A DNA stretch of 64,000 nt from Pseudoxanthomonas daejeonensis (GCF_010093205.1 NZ_PDWN01000006.1:1-64000), one strand, 5' to 3'; shown: positions 1 through 8,977, counted from the first letter of the stretch. The notes: generated from the sequence alone by a model not told the origin. Numbers and translations: made by a program.

Positions 1-1
1 G

Positions 2-442
2 CCCACCCCTGCCCAACAGGAAACGCTGGTCGCCGGACTCTCGCAGGACGAGCGCCGGGTACTGCTCCAGCACGGCACCGAGGCGCCGTTCTGCGGCGTG
101 TTCCTCGACAACAAGACCGAAGGCATCTACTGCTGCCGGCTGTGCGGGCTGCCGCTGTTCCGCTCCAGCACCAAGTTCGACTCGGGCACCGGCTGGCCCA
201 GCTTCTTCGCGCCGTACGACGAGGCGCACATCGGCCGCATCCGCGACAGCAGCCACGGCATGGTCCGCGTCGAGATCGTCTGCGCGCGCTGTGGCAGCCA
301 CCTGGGCCACGTGTTCCCGGATGGCCCGCCGCCGACCGGTGAACGGCACTGCCTGAATTCGGTCTCGCTGGCGTTCGTCGAATCCGGCCAGCCATTGCCC
401 GATCCGCTGCACCGCGGCGGCGCCGAAGCCACGACCGCCTGA
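2..442 (+). CDS. msrB: Peptide-methionine (R)-S-oxide reductase MsrB, 5' end outside window
   Basis: Reduces the R epimer of methionine sulfoxide in oxidised proteins, normally with thioredoxin. The frame is open from base 2, so the gene starts before the window; 146 codons are visible. The family's paired zinc cysteines are present as CRLC and CARC, the substrate-pocket stretch GTGWPSF is intact, and the catalytic cysteine sits in RHCLNSVSL (most family members have RYC). A GTG at base 98 could be mistaken for a start, but the upstream residues (PFCGVF before DNKTEG) match the family, so it is internal. The C-terminal tail after LPDPL is short and variable. The family assignment is firm. Confidence 0.93.
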   Translation, partial: PTPAQQETLVAGLSQDERRVLLQHGTEAPFCGVFLDNKTEGIYCCRLCGLPLFRSSTKFDSGTGWPSFFAPYDEAHIGRIRDSSHGMVRVEIVCARCGSHLGHVFPDGPPPTGERHCLNSVSLAFVESGQPLPDPLHRGGAEATTA

Positions 443-515
443 CGCGCGCGCCGCCCGCATCCATGCCGACGGACGCGGTTACCATGTCGGTCCCGCACGC
501 CGAGGACTGCCGCGC

Positions 516-890
516 ATGAAGTACCTGCTGCTGGTGTACATCGACCCGGAACTGCTCGACGCCGTTCCCGCCCAGGACTACGACAGCGAGATGCGCCAGT
601 GCATCCGCCACGCCGACACGTTGCGTTCGCAGGGCACGATACTGGGCTTCAACAAGCTCGAAGCGCCGAAGCAGGCACGCACCGTGCGCGTGCGCGAGGG
701 CCGCACTGCCATATTCGACGGCCCGTTCGCCGAGACCAAGGAAGTGCTCGCCGGCTACAACCTGATCGAGGCCGACTCGCTGGAAGAGGCGGTGAAGCTG
801 GCCGGGCAGTTCCCCTGGGCGCGCTACGGCAGCATGGAAGTGCGCCCGGTGGCCGACATGGAGGCCGAGCGGGTGCGCGTCGGCGCCTGA
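516..890 (+). CDS. YCII-related (DGPF domain) protein
   Basis: A 124-residue cytoplasmic protein of the YCII/DGPF family. The defining motif FDGPFAETKE lies near residue 70, after an N-terminal strand KYLLLVY, and a C-terminal GSMEVRPV completes the ferredoxin-like fold typical of the family. The family often sits beside ECF sigma factors and its biochemical role is unsettled; no sigma factor lies beside it here. It starts at an ATG 73 bases after msrB on the same strand, so co-transcription is possible but not shown. Confidence 0.88.
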   Translation: MKYLLLVYIDPELLDAVPAQDYDSEMRQCIRHADTLRSQGTILGFNKLEAPKQARTVRVREGRTAIFDGPFAETKEVLAGYNLIEADSLEEAVKLAGQFPWARYGSMEVRPVADMEAERVRVGA

Positions 891-1021
891 TCGGAAGGCA
901 CGCGCTGGTGCGCCGCATCGATGCGCGCCGGCCGCTCGTGATGGACGGGTGAGCACCGGGTTCACGCAGCCTGCGCGTCCTGCGCTCTAGCGTCCGCGCA
1001 TCATTCCCGCGGATATCCCAC

Positions 1022-1795
1022 ATGCGCCTGCTCGTCCTGCTGTTCGCCCTCGCCATGCCCGTGGTGTCCTGGCTGTCGCAATCGGGCGCGTTCGGGCCGG
1101 ACAACGGCACCATCTCCGACCGCTACCCGACCTTGCTGGTCGCCGCCGGTTACGCGTTCTCGATCTGGGGCCTGATCTTCCTGCTCGACGTGGTGTATGG
1201 CATCTGGCAGGCGACCGGCCGACGCCGCGCGGATCCGCTGCTGGACCGCATCGCCCCGGCCACCGCGGCCGGCTTCGCCCTCACCGCGCTGTGGATGCCG
1301 CTGTTCTCGCAAGGCCTGTTCTGGCTGTGCCTGCTGGTGATCTTCGGCGCACTGGCCAGCCTCGCGTGGGCCGCGCTGCAACTGTCGCGCGCCGCGCCGG
1401 TCGAGGGCGGCCGCCTGTGGGCGTGGCTGCCGCTGTCGCTGCACGCCGGCTGGCTCTCGCTGGCGGCCTTCCTCAACCTGGCCCAGGTGGCGCTGGCCTA
1501 TGGCTGGACCCGGCCGGAGGCGCAGCTTGGCGCCAGCCTGCTGCTGTTCGCGATCGCCGCGATGGTGCTGCTGGAACTGAATCGCCGCATGCGCGGCAAC
1601 CCGGCCTACGTGGCGGCGGCGCTATGGGGCCTGGTCGCGGTCTGGATGAAGCAGTCGCAGTCCACGCTGCCCGGCGCGCAGACCGCGGCCTGGGTGGCCG
1701 CGCTCATCGCCGCGATCCTGCTGCTGCAGACGGTGTGGTTGCGCTGGCAGCGACCGCGCGGCCTGGTCGCCGGCGACGTGCGGACGCTGCCCTGA
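1022..1795 (+). CDS. TspO/MBR-like multi-pass membrane protein
   Basis: A 257-residue protein with about seven or eight hydrophobic segments and very few charged residues outside short loops. The segment GYAFSIWGLIFLLDVVYGIW near residues 45-65 resembles the long (about 250-residue) TspO-related tryptophan-rich sensory proteins rather than the classic 160-residue TspO. TspO proteins bind tetrapyrroles and related ligands in the membrane; a ligand for this long branch cannot be read from sequence. It begins with ATG 131 bases after the YCII gene. Fold class is likely, function is inferred only. Confidence 0.7.
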   Translation: MRLLVLLFALAMPVVSWLSQSGAFGPDNGTISDRYPTLLVAAGYAFSIWGLIFLLDVVYGIWQATGRRRADPLLDRIAPATAAGFALTALWMPLFSQGLFWLCLLVIFGALASLAWAALQLSRAAPVEGGRLWAWLPLSLHAGWLSLAAFLNLAQVALAYGWTRPEAQLGASLLLFAIAAMVLLELNRRMRGNPAYVAAALWGLVAVWMKQSQSTLPGAQTAAWVAALIAAILLLQTVWLRWQRPRGLVAGDVRTLP

Positions 1796-1810
1796 GCGCG
1801 CCGCGGCCCC

Positions 1811-2188
1811 TCAGCCGCAGCCGCTCGCGTCCTGCATCGTGACGCAATGATGGAAGCCGGCCGGCAGGCCCTCGACCTGCCGGCGCTTGCCCACCGCCAG
1901 GGCGAACACATCCAGCGTCTCGCGCCTGCAGTCACTGTCCGCCGGCTGCGCCTGTCCTTGGGCGACGGGCGCGGGCGTCGCGCAACGTTCTTCGTAGATC
2001 CGGTAATGGCAGTCGCCGCTGGCGCTGGCGAAGCATTCGAAAGTGGCCACGCCATCGACCAGCGTGGTCTTGCTGAACAGCGTCTCGGCGCCATTGTCCG
2101 CGACGCGGGTGATGCTGGTCGTGCTCGAGCGGGGATCGCAGCCGAACAGGGACAGCAGGCACGACAGCACGGTGGTCAGGAATCGCAT
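1811..2188 (-). CDS. Small cysteine-rich lipoprotein, function unknown
   Basis: A 125-residue protein with a short hydrophobic signal ending in LSLFGC, a plausible lipobox, so the mature protein should start at Cys17 and be membrane-anchored in the envelope. The mature part contains several further cysteines (FECFA, DCHYR, ERCAT, DCRRE, HHCVT), suggesting disulfides in the periplasm. I do not recognise a named domain. It converges with the TspO-like gene (16 bases between stop codons) and starts about 140 bases downstream of the LytTR regulator's stop, on the same strand. Confidence 0.65.
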   Translation of the reverse strand: MRFLTTVLSCLLSLFGCDPRSSTTSITRVADNGAETLFSKTTLVDGVATFECFASASGDCHYRIYEERCATPAPVAQGQAQPADSDCRRETLDVFALAVGKRRQVEGLPAGFHHCVTMQDASGCG

Positions 2189-2329
2189 GGAACACCTCGC
2201 AGCGCGGGACGGGCGGCGCGCAGGGGCGCGCGGACGGAACAGCCCGGATGTCGGTCACGGCTCGGCATCCGGCAACCCCCGTGGATGTGGAAAGGCGACC
2301 CACGGTCGCAGCGGCATGGAGGCGCCGCG

Positions 2330-3103
2330 TCACATTCCCCTGAACAGGGCCATGAACGGCACGCTGACCGGCAGGGTTTCGCTGCGCCCCTTGAGGCGCA
2401 GGGTGCCCTTGCCGCTGTCGTCGCGGACCACCGACGCCACCGCCTTCAGGTTGACGATGGTGGAGCGGTGGATCTGGCGGAACTGGTGCGGGTCGAGCGC
2501 GTCCAGCAGTTCCTTCAGCGGCGTGCGCAGCAGCGATTCACCGTCCGCGGTGACCACCACGGTGTACTTGCTGTCGGCGCGGAAGTAGGCGACGTCGTCG
2601 AGCATGATCAGCCGGGTTTCGCGGCCGCTGTTGGCCGTGATCCAGGCCAGCGGCGGCGCGGTGGACGGCTCGGCCGGGCGCTGCGCCAGGTGGCGCAGCA
2701 GGGTATCCAGCGCGGCCGGGTCCGGGCGACCAGCCGCCGCGCGCGTCTGCAGGCGCTGCACGGTGGCCTGCAGCCGCTCGCGCGTGATGGGCTTGAGCAG
2801 GTAGTCGACCGCACCCTGCTCGAAGGCATCGATCGCGTACTGGTCGTAGGCGGTGACGAACACCACCTGGGTGCGTGGACTGACGTCGGACAGCGCGGCG
2901 GCGACCTCGATCCCGGTCAGGCCCGGCATGCGGATGTCCAGGAAAGCCACGTCCGGCTTGTGCTCGGCGATGGCTTCCAGGGCGCTGGCGCCGTCTTCGC
3001 ACTCGGCCACGATGCGCAGGCCCGGCCAGACCTCGCCCAGCTGCAGCAGCAGCGATGTGCGCAGCAGTTCCTCGTCCTCGGCGACGACGCAGTCAAACAT
3101 CAC
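2330..3103 (-). CDS. LytTR-family response regulator
   Basis: Receives phosphate from the overlapping upstream kinase and acts as a DNA-binding transcription factor. Residues 1-120 form a receiver domain: acidic pair D/E at 10-12, phospho-acceptor Asp56 in FLDIRMPG, Thr84, and Lys104 in YLLKPI. Residues about 150-257 form a LytTR DNA-binding domain (FRADSKYTVV, QIHRSTIVNL). This layout is that of the LytR/AlgR group. The start codon overlaps the end of the kinase gene by 11 bases, so translation is probably coupled. Target genes are not evident from the window. Confidence 0.92.
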   Translation of the reverse strand: MMFDCVVAEDEELLRTSLLLQLGEVWPGLRIVAECEDGASALEAIAEHKPDVAFLDIRMPGLTGIEVAAALSDVSPRTQVVFVTAYDQYAIDAFEQGAVDYLLKPITRERLQATVQRLQTRAAAGRPDPAALDTLLRHLAQRPAEPSTAPPLAWITANSGRETRLIMLDDVAYFRADSKYTVVVTADGESLLRTPLKELLDALDPHQFRQIHRSTIVNLKAVASVVRDDSGKGTLRLKGRSETLPVSVPFMALFRGM

Positions 3104-4358
3104 GGCGCTCCTCTTTTCCGGCGGCGGCGACCGTGGCCGGCAGCGGCAAGGTCAGGGTGGCGGCCACGCCGCTGGGGAAGTTGGACACGATCGAGAAGGC
3201 CGCGCGCTCGCCATAGGTCAGGCGCAGCCGTTCGCGCAGGTTCTGCAGGCCGATACCGGTCCCGCCCGTGCTGGTGCCGAAGCCCTGGCCGTCGTCGGCG
3301 ACGGTGATCGTGGCCTGGCCATCGAAATGCCGCGCCAGGATCCACACGGTGCCGCCGCCGGGCTTGGGTTCGAGCCCGTGCTTGATCGCGTTCTCGACCA
3401 GGGTCTGCAGCATCATCGAAGGCAGCTGCAGCGCCTTCAGTTCTTCGGGCACTTCGACCTTCAGCTCCAGGCGCGCTCCCATGCGGATCTTGAGGATCTC
3501 CAGGTAGGCGCGGGTGCGTTCGAGTTCCTCGGCCAGGGTGGACAGGGTGTCGTGTTCGCGCGGCAGCGAGCGGCGCAGGTACTGGATCAGGTGGCCGAGC
3601 ATCTCGTCGGCACGCGGCGGATCGGTGCGCGCCAGTACCTGGGCGTTGGCCAGGGTGTTGTAGAGGAAGTGCGGTTCGACCTGGGCCTGCAGCAGGTTCA
3701 GGCGTGCGACGTTGAGCGCGTTGTCGGTGGCGCTGCGCTCGGCCTGGGCCTGTTCTCCGCGGCGCTGCTCGGCGACCCGTCGCGACACCGAGCGCTGCAG
3801 GGCCTCGGCGTTCTCGTAGCTTGTGCCTTCGTCGAGTGCGAACAGGTCGACCCAGTGCGGCGCATCCGGTTCGCACAGCAGGGTCGCGCTGCTGGTGCCG
3901 TCGCCAGGCACGACGGTGGCCAGAACCCGGTCGCGGGTGATCGCGAAGCGCGCCAGCACGTTCCAGCGCGAAGGCTGGGTGCCGCCGAGCGGATCGGTGC
4001 GGCGCACCTTGGCCCGCACCTGCAGGCTGCCGCGCGAGGCCTCGATGTCCTCCACCCGCGGCAGTTCACGCACCGCCGCCTCGACCAGGTCGAACGCGGC
4101 GCCGGCGTCCAGCGGGACCTCGATCCGGCGCTGCTGGTGGTTGCTCAGCACCGCCGCGTCCAGGCGTCCCGCGGCGAGCCGCACCCGTCGCAGGTGGGTG
4201 ACCGCGCCGAGCATCGCCAAGGTCATGGAGCCCAGCGCCAGCAGCCAGAAGATCGGACCCTCGTTTCCGAACAGGCCATTCCAGACGATGCCTGCAAGCA
4301 GGATGGCAACGGCCCAGGCGAAGAGGATGCGCAGGATCAGGAACAGGCTGGCGGACAC
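3093..4358 (-). CDS. LytS/AlgZ-type membrane sensor histidine kinase
   Basis: A 421-residue kinase of the His_kinase (PF06580-like) class. Two hydrophobic segments lie at about residues 5-27 and 37-55. The phospho-accepting histidine is in QVEPHFLYNTLAN near residue 228, and the C-terminal ATPase domain has VENAIKHG, DDGQGFG and GIGLQNLRERL. Between the membrane segments and the kinase core is a cytoplasmic region of roughly 150 residues (about 65-210) that is unusual for the family and that I cannot name. Partner: the LytTR regulator, whose start it overlaps. Confidence 0.9.
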   Translation of the reverse strand: MSASLFLILRILFAWAVAILLAGIVWNGLFGNEGPIFWLLALGSMTLAMLGAVTHLRRVRLAAGRLDAAVLSNHQQRRIEVPLDAGAAFDLVEAAVRELPRVEDIEASRGSLQVRAKVRRTDPLGGTQPSRWNVLARFAITRDRVLATVVPGDGTSSATLLCEPDAPHWVDLFALDEGTSYENAEALQRSVSRRVAEQRRGEQAQAERSATDNALNVARLNLLQAQVEPHFLYNTLANAQVLARTDPPRADEMLGHLIQYLRRSLPREHDTLSTLAEELERTRAYLEILKIRMGARLELKVEVPEELKALQLPSMMLQTLVENAIKHGLEPKPGGGTVWILARHFDGQATITVADDGQGFGTSTGGTGIGLQNLRERLRLTYGERAAFSIVSNFPSGVAATLTLPLPATVAAAGKEERRDV

Positions 4359-4511
4359 GCGGGCACCGGTGGGTTATCAGGTGCCGCGGAGCATAGCCGT
4401 CCGCGGTGCGCCGGCAACCCCGCCCGCGACGAAACCGGGTATGGGCCGACGAAACCCCGTCGCGCCCGGCCCGGACGCACGCGCGACGTGCCGCCGCCCG
4501 GCGTCGCGCGC

Positions 4512-4829
4512 TCAGGCGGCGCTCGTCCTCCCGGCAGCGGCCTCGATCCGGGACCAGGCCTGGGAGAACACGGTGCCCGCTTCTTCCTCGGTGAGCACGC
4601 TGGCGGCAACGTCATCGCGCCGCAGGTACAGGTGCAGGGCCTCGCCCCGCGCCGCACGCGGGTGGTTGAGGTAGACGTCGTACGCCGCGCTGAGCACGGG
4701 CCAGTAGCGGGCGAAGCTACGCATCGCGCGTGCGCGCGGCAGGCCGTGGTAGCGCTTGCGCCAATGTTCCCGCTCCCGGTCGATGTCTATCACCACCGCG
4801 TGCCGCGGTGCCGGATACCCGTCGTCCAT
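4512..4829 (-). CDS. Small hypothetical protein
   Basis: A 105-residue soluble protein with no signal peptide or membrane segment. It contains an aromatic/basic centre (EREHWRKRYHGLP, ARYWPVLSAAYDVYLNHP) and an acidic-helical C-terminus. I recognise no family. The start codon at base 4829 is the first ATG and has only a weak purine stretch upstream. It lies alone between the two-component operon and the DUF421 gene. Codon usage and amino-acid balance look like a real gene rather than a shadow, but nothing else supports it. Confidence 0.5.
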   Translation of the reverse strand: MDDGYPAPRHAVVIDIDREREHWRKRYHGLPRARAMRSFARYWPVLSAAYDVYLNHPRAARGEALHLYLRRDDVAASVLTEEEAGTVFSQAWSRIEAAAGRTSAA

Positions 4830-4946
4830 TGCCTGTTGCCTTGCTCGATGCCGGCGCGTGCGCCCGCGGATGACAACCCCTGTCGCACGAGCATTCCATC
4901 CACGGCGTCGCCTGCCGGTGAAATGCGACGCGAACGACTGAAGGAT

Positions 4947-5429
4947 TCAGGGCTTATCGCGCTGGATGATCGTGATCGCGCCCGATGTTTCGAGCACGGC
5001 GATCGCGATCTTCGCATCGTCGTCGCACTCGGACTTGCGCTTGGCACTCTCGAAATCGGCGCGGCTCACGTTCTCGCGGCGAAGCACCCGCAACAACACT
5101 TCGCCATCGCGCGCCAGCACGACCGGCTCGCCCTCGATCCAGCGGTCTGCGCGCGCGCTGCGCGCGGTCAGGAAACCCACGCTCCAGTTCAGTCCAAGCA
5201 GGGTGGCGGCCAGGATCAGGCCGCCCAGCAGCGACACGTCCTCGCCGATCAGCGAGTTCTGCACCGCATTGCCCAGCAGCACCACCAGCAGCAGGTCGAA
5301 GGGCGTGAACTGGCCGACCGTGCGCTTGCCGGTGAGCCGCACCAGCACCAGCACCGCGGCGTAGACCACGACCGCGCGCAGGACGAATTCCCACCACGGC
5401 ATCGACATCTCGAACAGGCTGTGCAGCAT
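4947..5429 (-). CDS. DUF421 (YetF-like) membrane protein
   Basis: A 160-residue member of the DUF421/YetF family. Three membrane helices occupy about residues 10-85, including the family signature RLTGKRTVGQFTPFDLLLVVLLGN, followed by a cytoplasmic YetF-type domain with GEPVVLARDGEVL and the final AITIIQRDKP strand. Family members are common next to stress genes and their function is unproven. The gene stands alone, about 100 bases downstream (in its own direction) of the flavoprotein gene's stop. Confidence 0.88.
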   Translation of the reverse strand: MLHSLFEMSMPWWEFVLRAVVVYAAVLVLVRLTGKRTVGQFTPFDLLLVVLLGNAVQNSLIGEDVSLLGGLILAATLLGLNWSVGFLTARSARADRWIEGEPVVLARDGEVLLRVLRRENVSRADFESAKRKSECDDDAKIAIAVLETSGAITIIQRDKP

Positions 5430-5530
5430 GACGGCTTCTCCACCGCGCCGATCGCGGCCGCGCCCATTGGCCGCCGCGCAGCGTCAACCGCCGGTGAACA
5501 CATCCACTCCGCGCGCGAGGGGGCGCTGGA

Positions 5531-6718
5531 TCACACGGCCTGGCCGGCCGCGTGCCCCGAGGCCCAGGCCCACTGGAAGTTGTAGCCGCCCAGCCATCCG
5601 GTCACGTCGAGGACTTCGCCGATGAAGTACAGGCCGGGCACGTGCCGCGACTGCATCGTGCTGGAAGACACGCCGTCGGTGTCCACGCCCCCCAGCGTCA
5701 CCTCGGCGGTGCGGTAGCCCTCGGTGCCGCTGGCCACCAGCGGCCATTCGCCCAGCAGTGCGGCTGCGTCGCGCAGTTGCGGCGGGTCGTACTGGCGCAT
5801 CGGCCGGTTCGGCAACCAGACCTCGCACAGGCGCTGCGCGAAGCGGCGCGGCAGGACTTCGGCCAGCACGGTCTTCAGCTCGGCGTCCGGCCGCGACTTC
5901 TGCTGCGCACGCAACCAGTCCTCCACGTCGCGACCCGGCAGCAGGTCCAGGCGCAACTCGTCGCCGGGCTGCCAGTAGGAGGAGATCTGCAGCATCGCCG
6001 GCCCGCTGACGCCACGATGGGTGAACAGCAGCGCTTCGCGGAAGGCCTGTCCGTTGCAGCGCGCCTCGACCTCCAGTGCGACGCCGGACAGGTCCTGCAG
6101 GCGTTCCTGGTGCTTGCCGCTCAGGGTCAGCGGCACCAGTCCTGCGCGCGTGGGCAGTACCGCATGGCCGAAGCGGCGCGCCAGCTCGTAGCCGAAGCCG
6201 CTTGCGCCGAGGCTGGGGATCGAAAGCCCGCCACTGGCCACCACCAGCGCCGGCGCGGCGAAGGCGCCCTGCGCGGTGCGCAGGCGGAAACTGCCATCGT
6301 CGCCGGGTTCGACATGCTCGACCTCGCAGTGGGTGCGGATCTCGACGCCGGCCGCGGCGCATTCGTCCAGCAGCATCTTCACGACCAGCTTGGAGGACAC
6401 GTCGCAGAACAGCTGGCCGAGGGTCTTCTCGTGCCAGGCGATGCGGTGCCGCTCGACCAGGTCGAGGAAGTGCCAGGGCGTGTAGCGGGCCAGCGCCGAC
6501 TTGCAGAAATGCGGGTTGGCCGACAGGTAGTTGGCGGGCGTGGTCCCGGTGTTGGTGAAATTGCAGCGCCCGCCGCCGGACATCAGGATCTTCTTGCCGA
6601 CCTTGTTGGCATGCTCGACCACGAGCACGCGCTGGCCACGCCCGCCGGCGGTCATCGCGCACATCAGCCCGGCGGCGCCTGCGCCGATGACGACGACGTC
6701 GTAGTGCTGTACGCCCAT
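5531..6718 (-). CDS. HI0933/YhiN-family FAD-binding oxidoreductase
   Basis: A 395-residue flavoprotein. The N-terminus carries the dinucleotide-binding motif VIGAGAAGLMCA, and the family signature NKVGKKILMSGGGRCNFTN follows at about residues 38-56. The C-terminus has the second FAD-contact region GGYNFQWAWASGHAAG. I chose the ATG at 6718 because it directly precedes the first strand (GVQHYDVVV); the open frame extends 74 codons further upstream but overlaps YaeQ. The substrate for this family is not established. It starts 8 bases after the YaeQ stop, so the two are almost certainly one transcript. Confidence 0.92.
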   Translation of the reverse strand: MGVQHYDVVVIGAGAAGLMCAMTAGGRGQRVLVVEHANKVGKKILMSGGGRCNFTNTGTTPANYLSANPHFCKSALARYTPWHFLDLVERHRIAWHEKTLGQLFCDVSSKLVVKMLLDECAAAGVEIRTHCEVEHVEPGDDGSFRLRTAQGAFAAPALVVASGGLSIPSLGASGFGYELARRFGHAVLPTRAGLVPLTLSGKHQERLQDLSGVALEVEARCNGQAFREALLFTHRGVSGPAMLQISSYWQPGDELRLDLLPGRDVEDWLRAQQKSRPDAELKTVLAEVLPRRFAQRLCEVWLPNRPMRQYDPPQLRDAAALLGEWPLVASGTEGYRTAEVTLGGVDTDGVSSSTMQSRHVPGLYFIGEVLDVTGWLGGYNFQWAWASGHAAGQAV

Positions 6719-6726
6719 CCGCGGGG

Positions 6727-7281
6727 TCAGGCCGCCTGCGCGCCCATGCGCGCGACCGGCTGCAGCACCACTTCGCTGCCGTCGGCTTCGAGCAACCGCA
6801 CTTCGCCGTCCTGGATCATCACGGTGAACCTGAGGCCGCGCGCGTACCGGGCGACCAGCGCTTCGAGCTGCGCTTGCGGCAGGTCGAGCACGACGAGGTT
6901 CTCGTGCCGGGCCAGGGCCCGGGCGTTCTTCTCCCACCACAGGTCGGCGGCACGACCGCCGTAGTTCAGCACGACGACCTCACGCGCCCGGCCGCAGGCC
7001 TTGCGAACCCGCGATTCGTCCGGCTGGCCGAGGTCGATCCAGCGCTCGACCTGGCCGGTGTAGTCGCGCTGCCACAGGTCGGGATCCTCGTCGTTGCTCA
7101 GGCCGCGCCCGAACTCGAGCCGCTCGTCGGCGTACAGCGCGAACGCCAGCAGCCGCACCATCAGCCGCTCGTCGGTCTCGGACGGATGCTGGGCCAGGGT
7201 CAGCGGGTGGGTCGCGTAGTAGTGGCGATCCATGTCGCTGATCTGCAGTTCGGCACGGACAACGGTGGCCTTGAGCGCCAT
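6727..7281 (-). CDS. yaeQ: YaeQ family protein
   Basis: A 184-residue protein of the YaeQ family, which has a PD-(D/E)XK nuclease-like fold. The start ATG at 7281 gives ALKATVVRAELQISDMDRHYY, the standard N-terminus. The conserved core includes HPSETDERLMVRLLAF, WIDLGQPDESRVRKA and a C-terminal RFTVMIQDGEVRL. Proteins of this family have been linked to antitermination or RfaH-like effects, but a biochemical activity is not settled. It is the first gene of a two-gene unit with the YhiN-like flavoprotein. Confidence 0.93.
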   Translation of the reverse strand: MALKATVVRAELQISDMDRHYYATHPLTLAQHPSETDERLMVRLLAFALYADERLEFGRGLSNDEDPDLWQRDYTGQVERWIDLGQPDESRVRKACGRAREVVVLNYGGRAADLWWEKNARALARHENLVVLDLPQAQLEALVARYARGLRFTVMIQDGEVRLLEADGSEVVLQPVARMGAQAA

Positions 7282-7427
7282 GCGGGATTCCAGGGGTTGC
7301 GTTGCGGCGCCGGATCGCGCGCCGGTCAGGCGCGGGGCGCCAGCGGACGCGCATGATACGCCCGCGCGGCGGACACGGTGGGAATCGGACGGGGGCACGG
7401 CACAGCAAGCGCACCGGCGCACGCGAA

Positions 7428-7465
7428 CAGGGCCTGCCGGAACGGATCCGGCAGGCCCTGTTTTT
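7428..7465. terminator. Strong hairpin terminator (14-bp perfect stem)
   Basis: A perfect 14-base inverted repeat (7428-7441 and 7447-7460) with a 5-base loop is followed on the plus strand by five T residues (7461-7465). It lies 17 bases beyond the stop of the minus-strand DUF2383 gene, which it probably terminates; in that direction the stem is preceded by A5 but followed only by TT. The T tract on the plus side would also stop any transcript entering from the yaeQ side, so I leave the strand open. Confidence 0.75.
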
Positions 7466-7482
7466 CCGCGTTTTCGCCGCGG

Positions 7483-7938
7483 TCAGGCGGCCGACTTCAT
7501 CGCCTGCTTGCGGTTGCGCATCACGTCGTGGCAGGACCGCACCTCCGGCAGCAGCCGCGCGGCCGCGTCACGCGCGGCGGCGGGGGTGTCGGCATCGGCG
7601 ACGACCTCGTCGAACGCCTTCAGCAGGCGATCCTCCGATTCCTCCAGTTCGGAAACATAGGCGTACTTGGTATCGCCCAGACCGGCGCGAACGTTGGCGT
7701 ACACCTGGCGCATGCTGCCGACCATCGTCCCGTCCGTATCGGGCTTGCCGCCGACCGCCTGCACGGTCGCCGACAGGGTGCCGACGATGTCGGCCTTGAC
7801 GGCGGCCATCCGCCGGAACAGCGCCGAGAGCTCGGCGTCTTCGACCTTGCCGGCCGCTTCGCTATAGAACTCCTGGCCATCGCGCGAGATCGCGATCAGG
7901 TCGTTGAGGCTGTGCTCGGTCTTCTTCTGCTGGTTCAT
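7483..7938 (-). CDS. DUF2383 / PA2169-family four-helix-bundle protein
   Basis: A 151-residue all-helical protein of the ferritin-like DUF2383 family. Recognisable segments are LNDLIAISRDGQEFYSEAA near the N-terminus, VQAVGGKPDTDGTM in the middle and VRSCHDVMRNRKQ at the end. The ATG at 7938 starts the family's usual length; the longer open frame upstream is a shadow. Family members are often stress-associated; metal binding is not evident from this sequence. Monocistronic, followed by the strong hairpin at 7428-7465. Confidence 0.88.
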   Translation of the reverse strand: MNQQKKTEHSLNDLIAISRDGQEFYSEAAGKVEDAELSALFRRMAAVKADIVGTLSATVQAVGGKPDTDGTMVGSMRQVYANVRAGLGDTKYAYVSELEESEDRLLKAFDEVVADADTPAAARDAAARLLPEVRSCHDVMRNRKQAMKSAA

Positions 7939-8194
7939 CGCTTGTGTCCTCGCCTCGTCGGGCATGTCGGCGCGGCGACCGGGGCAACGTGGCTCCAGGG
8001 TCTTCGCCCTGTTTTCGGACGCCGCGCAATGGTGATGTTCGTGCCTCGTTGCTGTCGAACGATGCTGGCGCAGGCGCGATAAAACGACCGTGAGCTGCAG
8101 GCGAACGCCGCGTGAGCAAGGCCGAGGTTCAGATGCACCGGATGGCGCCGCGAATGGCCTCGAAGTGGTTCCGCGACGCGGAGGACGTTGCCGC

Positions 8195-8404
8195 TCAGCC
8201 TTCGAGCACGGGCACGCCCTCATCCTGGAATGCCCAGTGGCGGGCGCTGGCGCGGCGCGTCGGCTGGGCATCGCGGTAGGCGCGCACGCGTTCCTCGTTG
8301 GTGAACACATCCGGCTCGGTTCCCGGCGGCGTGTGCTGGATCGAAAGGAACGCAAGCGGGCCGAAGCCCGCGATCGAAGCGGCGATGCTGGCGACGTTCT
8401 TCAT
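8195..8404 (-). CDS. Small protein with N-terminal hydrophobic segment
   Basis: A 69-residue protein whose first 25 residues are hydrophobic (VASIAASIAGFGPLAFLSI), either a signal/anchor or a short membrane helix, followed by a charged region rich in Arg (NEERVRAYRDAQPTRRASARHW). A GAGGGG ribosome-binding site lies five bases before the ATG, which is the main evidence that it is a real gene. I know of no family for it. Confidence 0.55.
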   Translation of the reverse strand: MKNVASIAASIAGFGPLAFLSIQHTPPGTEPDVFTNEERVRAYRDAQPTRRASARHWAFQDEGVPVLEG

Positions 8405-8719
8405 GGTGTCCCCTCGTGATGTCCCGTTTCACGGTCCGGCGGTCCTGCACGGTCCCGGCTGCCACTCCGCGATACCGTGGCGTCGTGCGTGCAGCGCACG
8501 ATCCTTCCGCGTTTCGACGAGGCTGCAATGGACGCCGCGAAACGCCAGTGAAGGCCTGGTGCCTACCGGGATGCGCCCGATGCCCGGCCCCTGCGCGCCG
8601 CCGACTCCCGTTTCCAGCACGAACGCAGCGCCGATGGCCGACAGGCCATGCCGCGGCTTGACGCGAGAGGTATGCTTGCCACCCCGCCGGCGCCGCCGGC
8701 ACGCCTGCATTGCACTCCG
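8405..8719. other. Intergenic region between divergent small genes
   Basis: 315 bases separating the minus-strand 69-residue gene from the plus-strand DUF3297 gene. It must contain both promoters. I see no RNA gene, repeat or strong hairpin, and no convincing -35/-10 pair; open frames across it have no family resemblance. Confidence 0.5.
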
Positions 8720-8962
8720 ATGAGCGATACGCCTCCCGACCGCCTGGCCATGGATCCCCGCAGCCCGTTCCACGACGCGGCCCTGCTCGATCGTGGCGTG
8801 GGCATCCGCTTCAACGGCCAGGAACGCGACAACGTCGAGGAATACTCGGTAAGCGAGGGCTGGATCCGGGTCCAGGTCGGCCGCTCGCGCGATCGACGCG
8901 GCAACCCGATGACGATCAAGGTCAAGGGCACGGTCGAGCCGTACTTCATCGAACCGGCCTGA
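8720..8962 (+). CDS. DUF3297 family protein
   Basis: An 80-residue protein matching the DUF3297 family almost end to end: the start SDTPPDRLAMDPRSPF, then RGVGIRFNGQERDNVEEY, SEGWIRVQVG and DRRGNPMTIKVKGTVEPYF. The open frame extends 24 codons further 5', but the family begins at the ATG at 8720. The role of the family is unknown; such proteins are small, soluble and widespread in proteobacteria. It converges with the next gene, 15 bases between the stops. Confidence 0.92.
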   Translation: MSDTPPDRLAMDPRSPFHDAALLDRGVGIRFNGQERDNVEEYSVSEGWIRVQVGRSRDRRGNPMTIKVKGTVEPYFIEPA

Positions 8963-8977
8963 TCCGCACCTCGCGAT

